A DNA stretch of 8,453 nt from an uncultured Oscillospiraceae bacterium (GTDB lineage: Bacteria > Bacillota > Clostridia > Oscillospirales > Oscillospiraceae): NCBI GenBank assembly GCA_934569195.1, contig CAKTKB010000058.1, positions 1 to 8,453 of the forward strand. Reading direction: 5' to 3'. A program made the translations under genes and the position numbers. The notes beneath the pieces are model-generated. The model made no database searches. It had not been told where the DNA came from and was given only the letters and a program-made list of their open reading frames with translations. Shown in pieces: positions 7,790 to 8,453 of this stretch (the stretch's first letter is position 1; each line of letters begins with the position of its first letter).

Positions 7790-8453
7790 TTATTTCAGGA
7801 ATCCCTGTTCCCGCAGCCAGCGCACAGAGCTTTCCGCCTCCGGAAGCTCCAGGGTTATGCTCGCCTGGGGGCATAGCGCATCCACCCGCTCCAGCAGACG
7901 CCCCATGGGAATGCTGCCGCAGTCCAGAGGACTATGGGTATCCGCATCCGCCTGATTGTTGTGGATATGAAAATGCCGGATATGGGGAGCCAACCGCTCC
8001 AGCCACTGCTCCACCGGAATTTGGGAATACACATTACAGTGTCCGATGTCCAGGCAAATACCCAGCCGCGGGTCCTGCACCTGCTCCACAATCCCGGCCA
8101 GCATCTCCGGCTCCGGCTCCATCACGTTCTCCAGGCAGATTTCGATGCCCGGATCCCGCTGCAAAAATTCCCGCCAGAAAATTACCGACTGCTCCGTGTA
8201 CCAGCACGGATAGTACATAGCCGGTGTAAATCCCCCATGGAGCACCATGCGCGCCGCCCCGTAGGTCCCGGCCAGCGCCGCCGCCTGCCGGTAGCGGTAA
8301 TCCGCCAGCTCCCGGGCCTTGGGATCAATGGCGCAGGGAAACAGCTCATTGAACGGTCCGTGAAACACGCACCGTCCCGCCAGCGCAGCCATGACCGCCA
8401 GGGTCACCAGCTCCCGCGCCTGCGGCCTGCGCCGCTCAAAGGCAAGGAAAAAG
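7790..8453 (-). CDS. cbiR: AP-endonuclease-2-type TIM barrel, candidate CbiR (partial)
   Basis: The C-terminal 220 or so residues of a xylose-isomerase-like/AP endonuclease family 2 TIM barrel are visible. The frame is open to the window edge, so the start is missing. The GTG at 8405-8407 is probably not the start, because coding-like sequence continues upstream of it. Conserved strand ends with likely metal ligands are present: FHGPFNELFP, GGFTPA, CLENVMEPEPE, CLDIGHCN (D-x-G-H), HFHIHNNQ and LELPEAE. By fold alone it would be called a sugar phosphate isomerase/epimerase. CbiR, a cobamide-remodelling enzyme described from Akkermansia muciniphila, belongs to this superfamily and cleaves the nucleotide loop of cobamides. 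Placement as the gene before cobT, in the same operon, makes CbiR the best inference. The family call is firm, but the CbiR call is context-based. Confidence 0.66.
   Translation of the reverse strand, partial: FFLAFERRRPQARELVTLAVMAALAGRCVFHGPFNELFPCAIDPKARELADYRYRQAAALAGTYGAARMVLHGGFTPAMYYPCWYTEQSVIFWREFLQRDPGIEICLENVMEPEPEMLAGIVEQVQDPRLGICLDIGHCNVYSQIPVEQWLERLAPHIRHFHIHNNQADADTHSPLDCGSIPMGRLLERVDALCPQASITLELPEAESSVRWLREQGFLK

Noticed and set aside
4462..8453. Cobalamin riboswitch
   Set aside because: The gaps between operon genes are at most 19 nt and cannot hold one. The operon's 5' leader lies outside the window, so its absence here says nothing about regulation.

Overview
The window is GC-rich, densely packed bacterial DNA. 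Gene content, strong AGGAGG-type ribosome binding sites and consensus sigma-A-like promoters fit a high-GC Firmicute, most plausibly a gut Clostridia member of the Oscillospirales type. This placement rests on style and gene content only; no rRNA or marker gene is present.

Left part (1-805): a cluster of three palindromes (37-114) precedes a leftward NUDIX hydrolase gene (124-630). A 175-bp divergent intergenic region follows, with two back-to-back promoters, each with a 17-bp spacer. One drives the NUDIX gene and the other drives a large rightward gene.

Middle part (806-4465), plus strand: a complete cytoplasmic GH2 beta-galactosidase (945 aa, both catalytic glutamates present), a GC-rich stem-loop, and a PHP-domain metallo-phosphoesterase. 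The PHP stop codon overlaps the stop codon of the convergent operon.

Right part (4462-8453), minus strand: a tightly coupled operon for the end of cobamide (vitamin B12 family) assembly. In transcription order it has a TIM-barrel protein cut by the window edge (candidate cobamide-remodelling hydrolase CbiR), cobT, cobU (GTG start), cobS, a short degenerate CobU-like protein, and cobC. Three of the five junctions are 4-nt stop/start overlaps (GTGA, ATGA, ATGA). At the other two, the upstream stop codon lies at or next to the next gene's ribosome binding site.

Read together, the operon suggests salvage and remodelling. CbiR-like cleavage would remove the nucleotide loop from an imported cobamide. 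CobU would activate cobinamide to its GDP form, CobT would activate the new lower-ligand base, and CobS and CobC would complete the new cobamide. No corrin-ring gene, corrinoid transporter or cobalamin riboswitch lies in the window; the operon's 5' end is beyond the right edge. The least expected parts are the CbiR-like first gene and the two CobU-type proteins, which retain complementary sets of family motifs.
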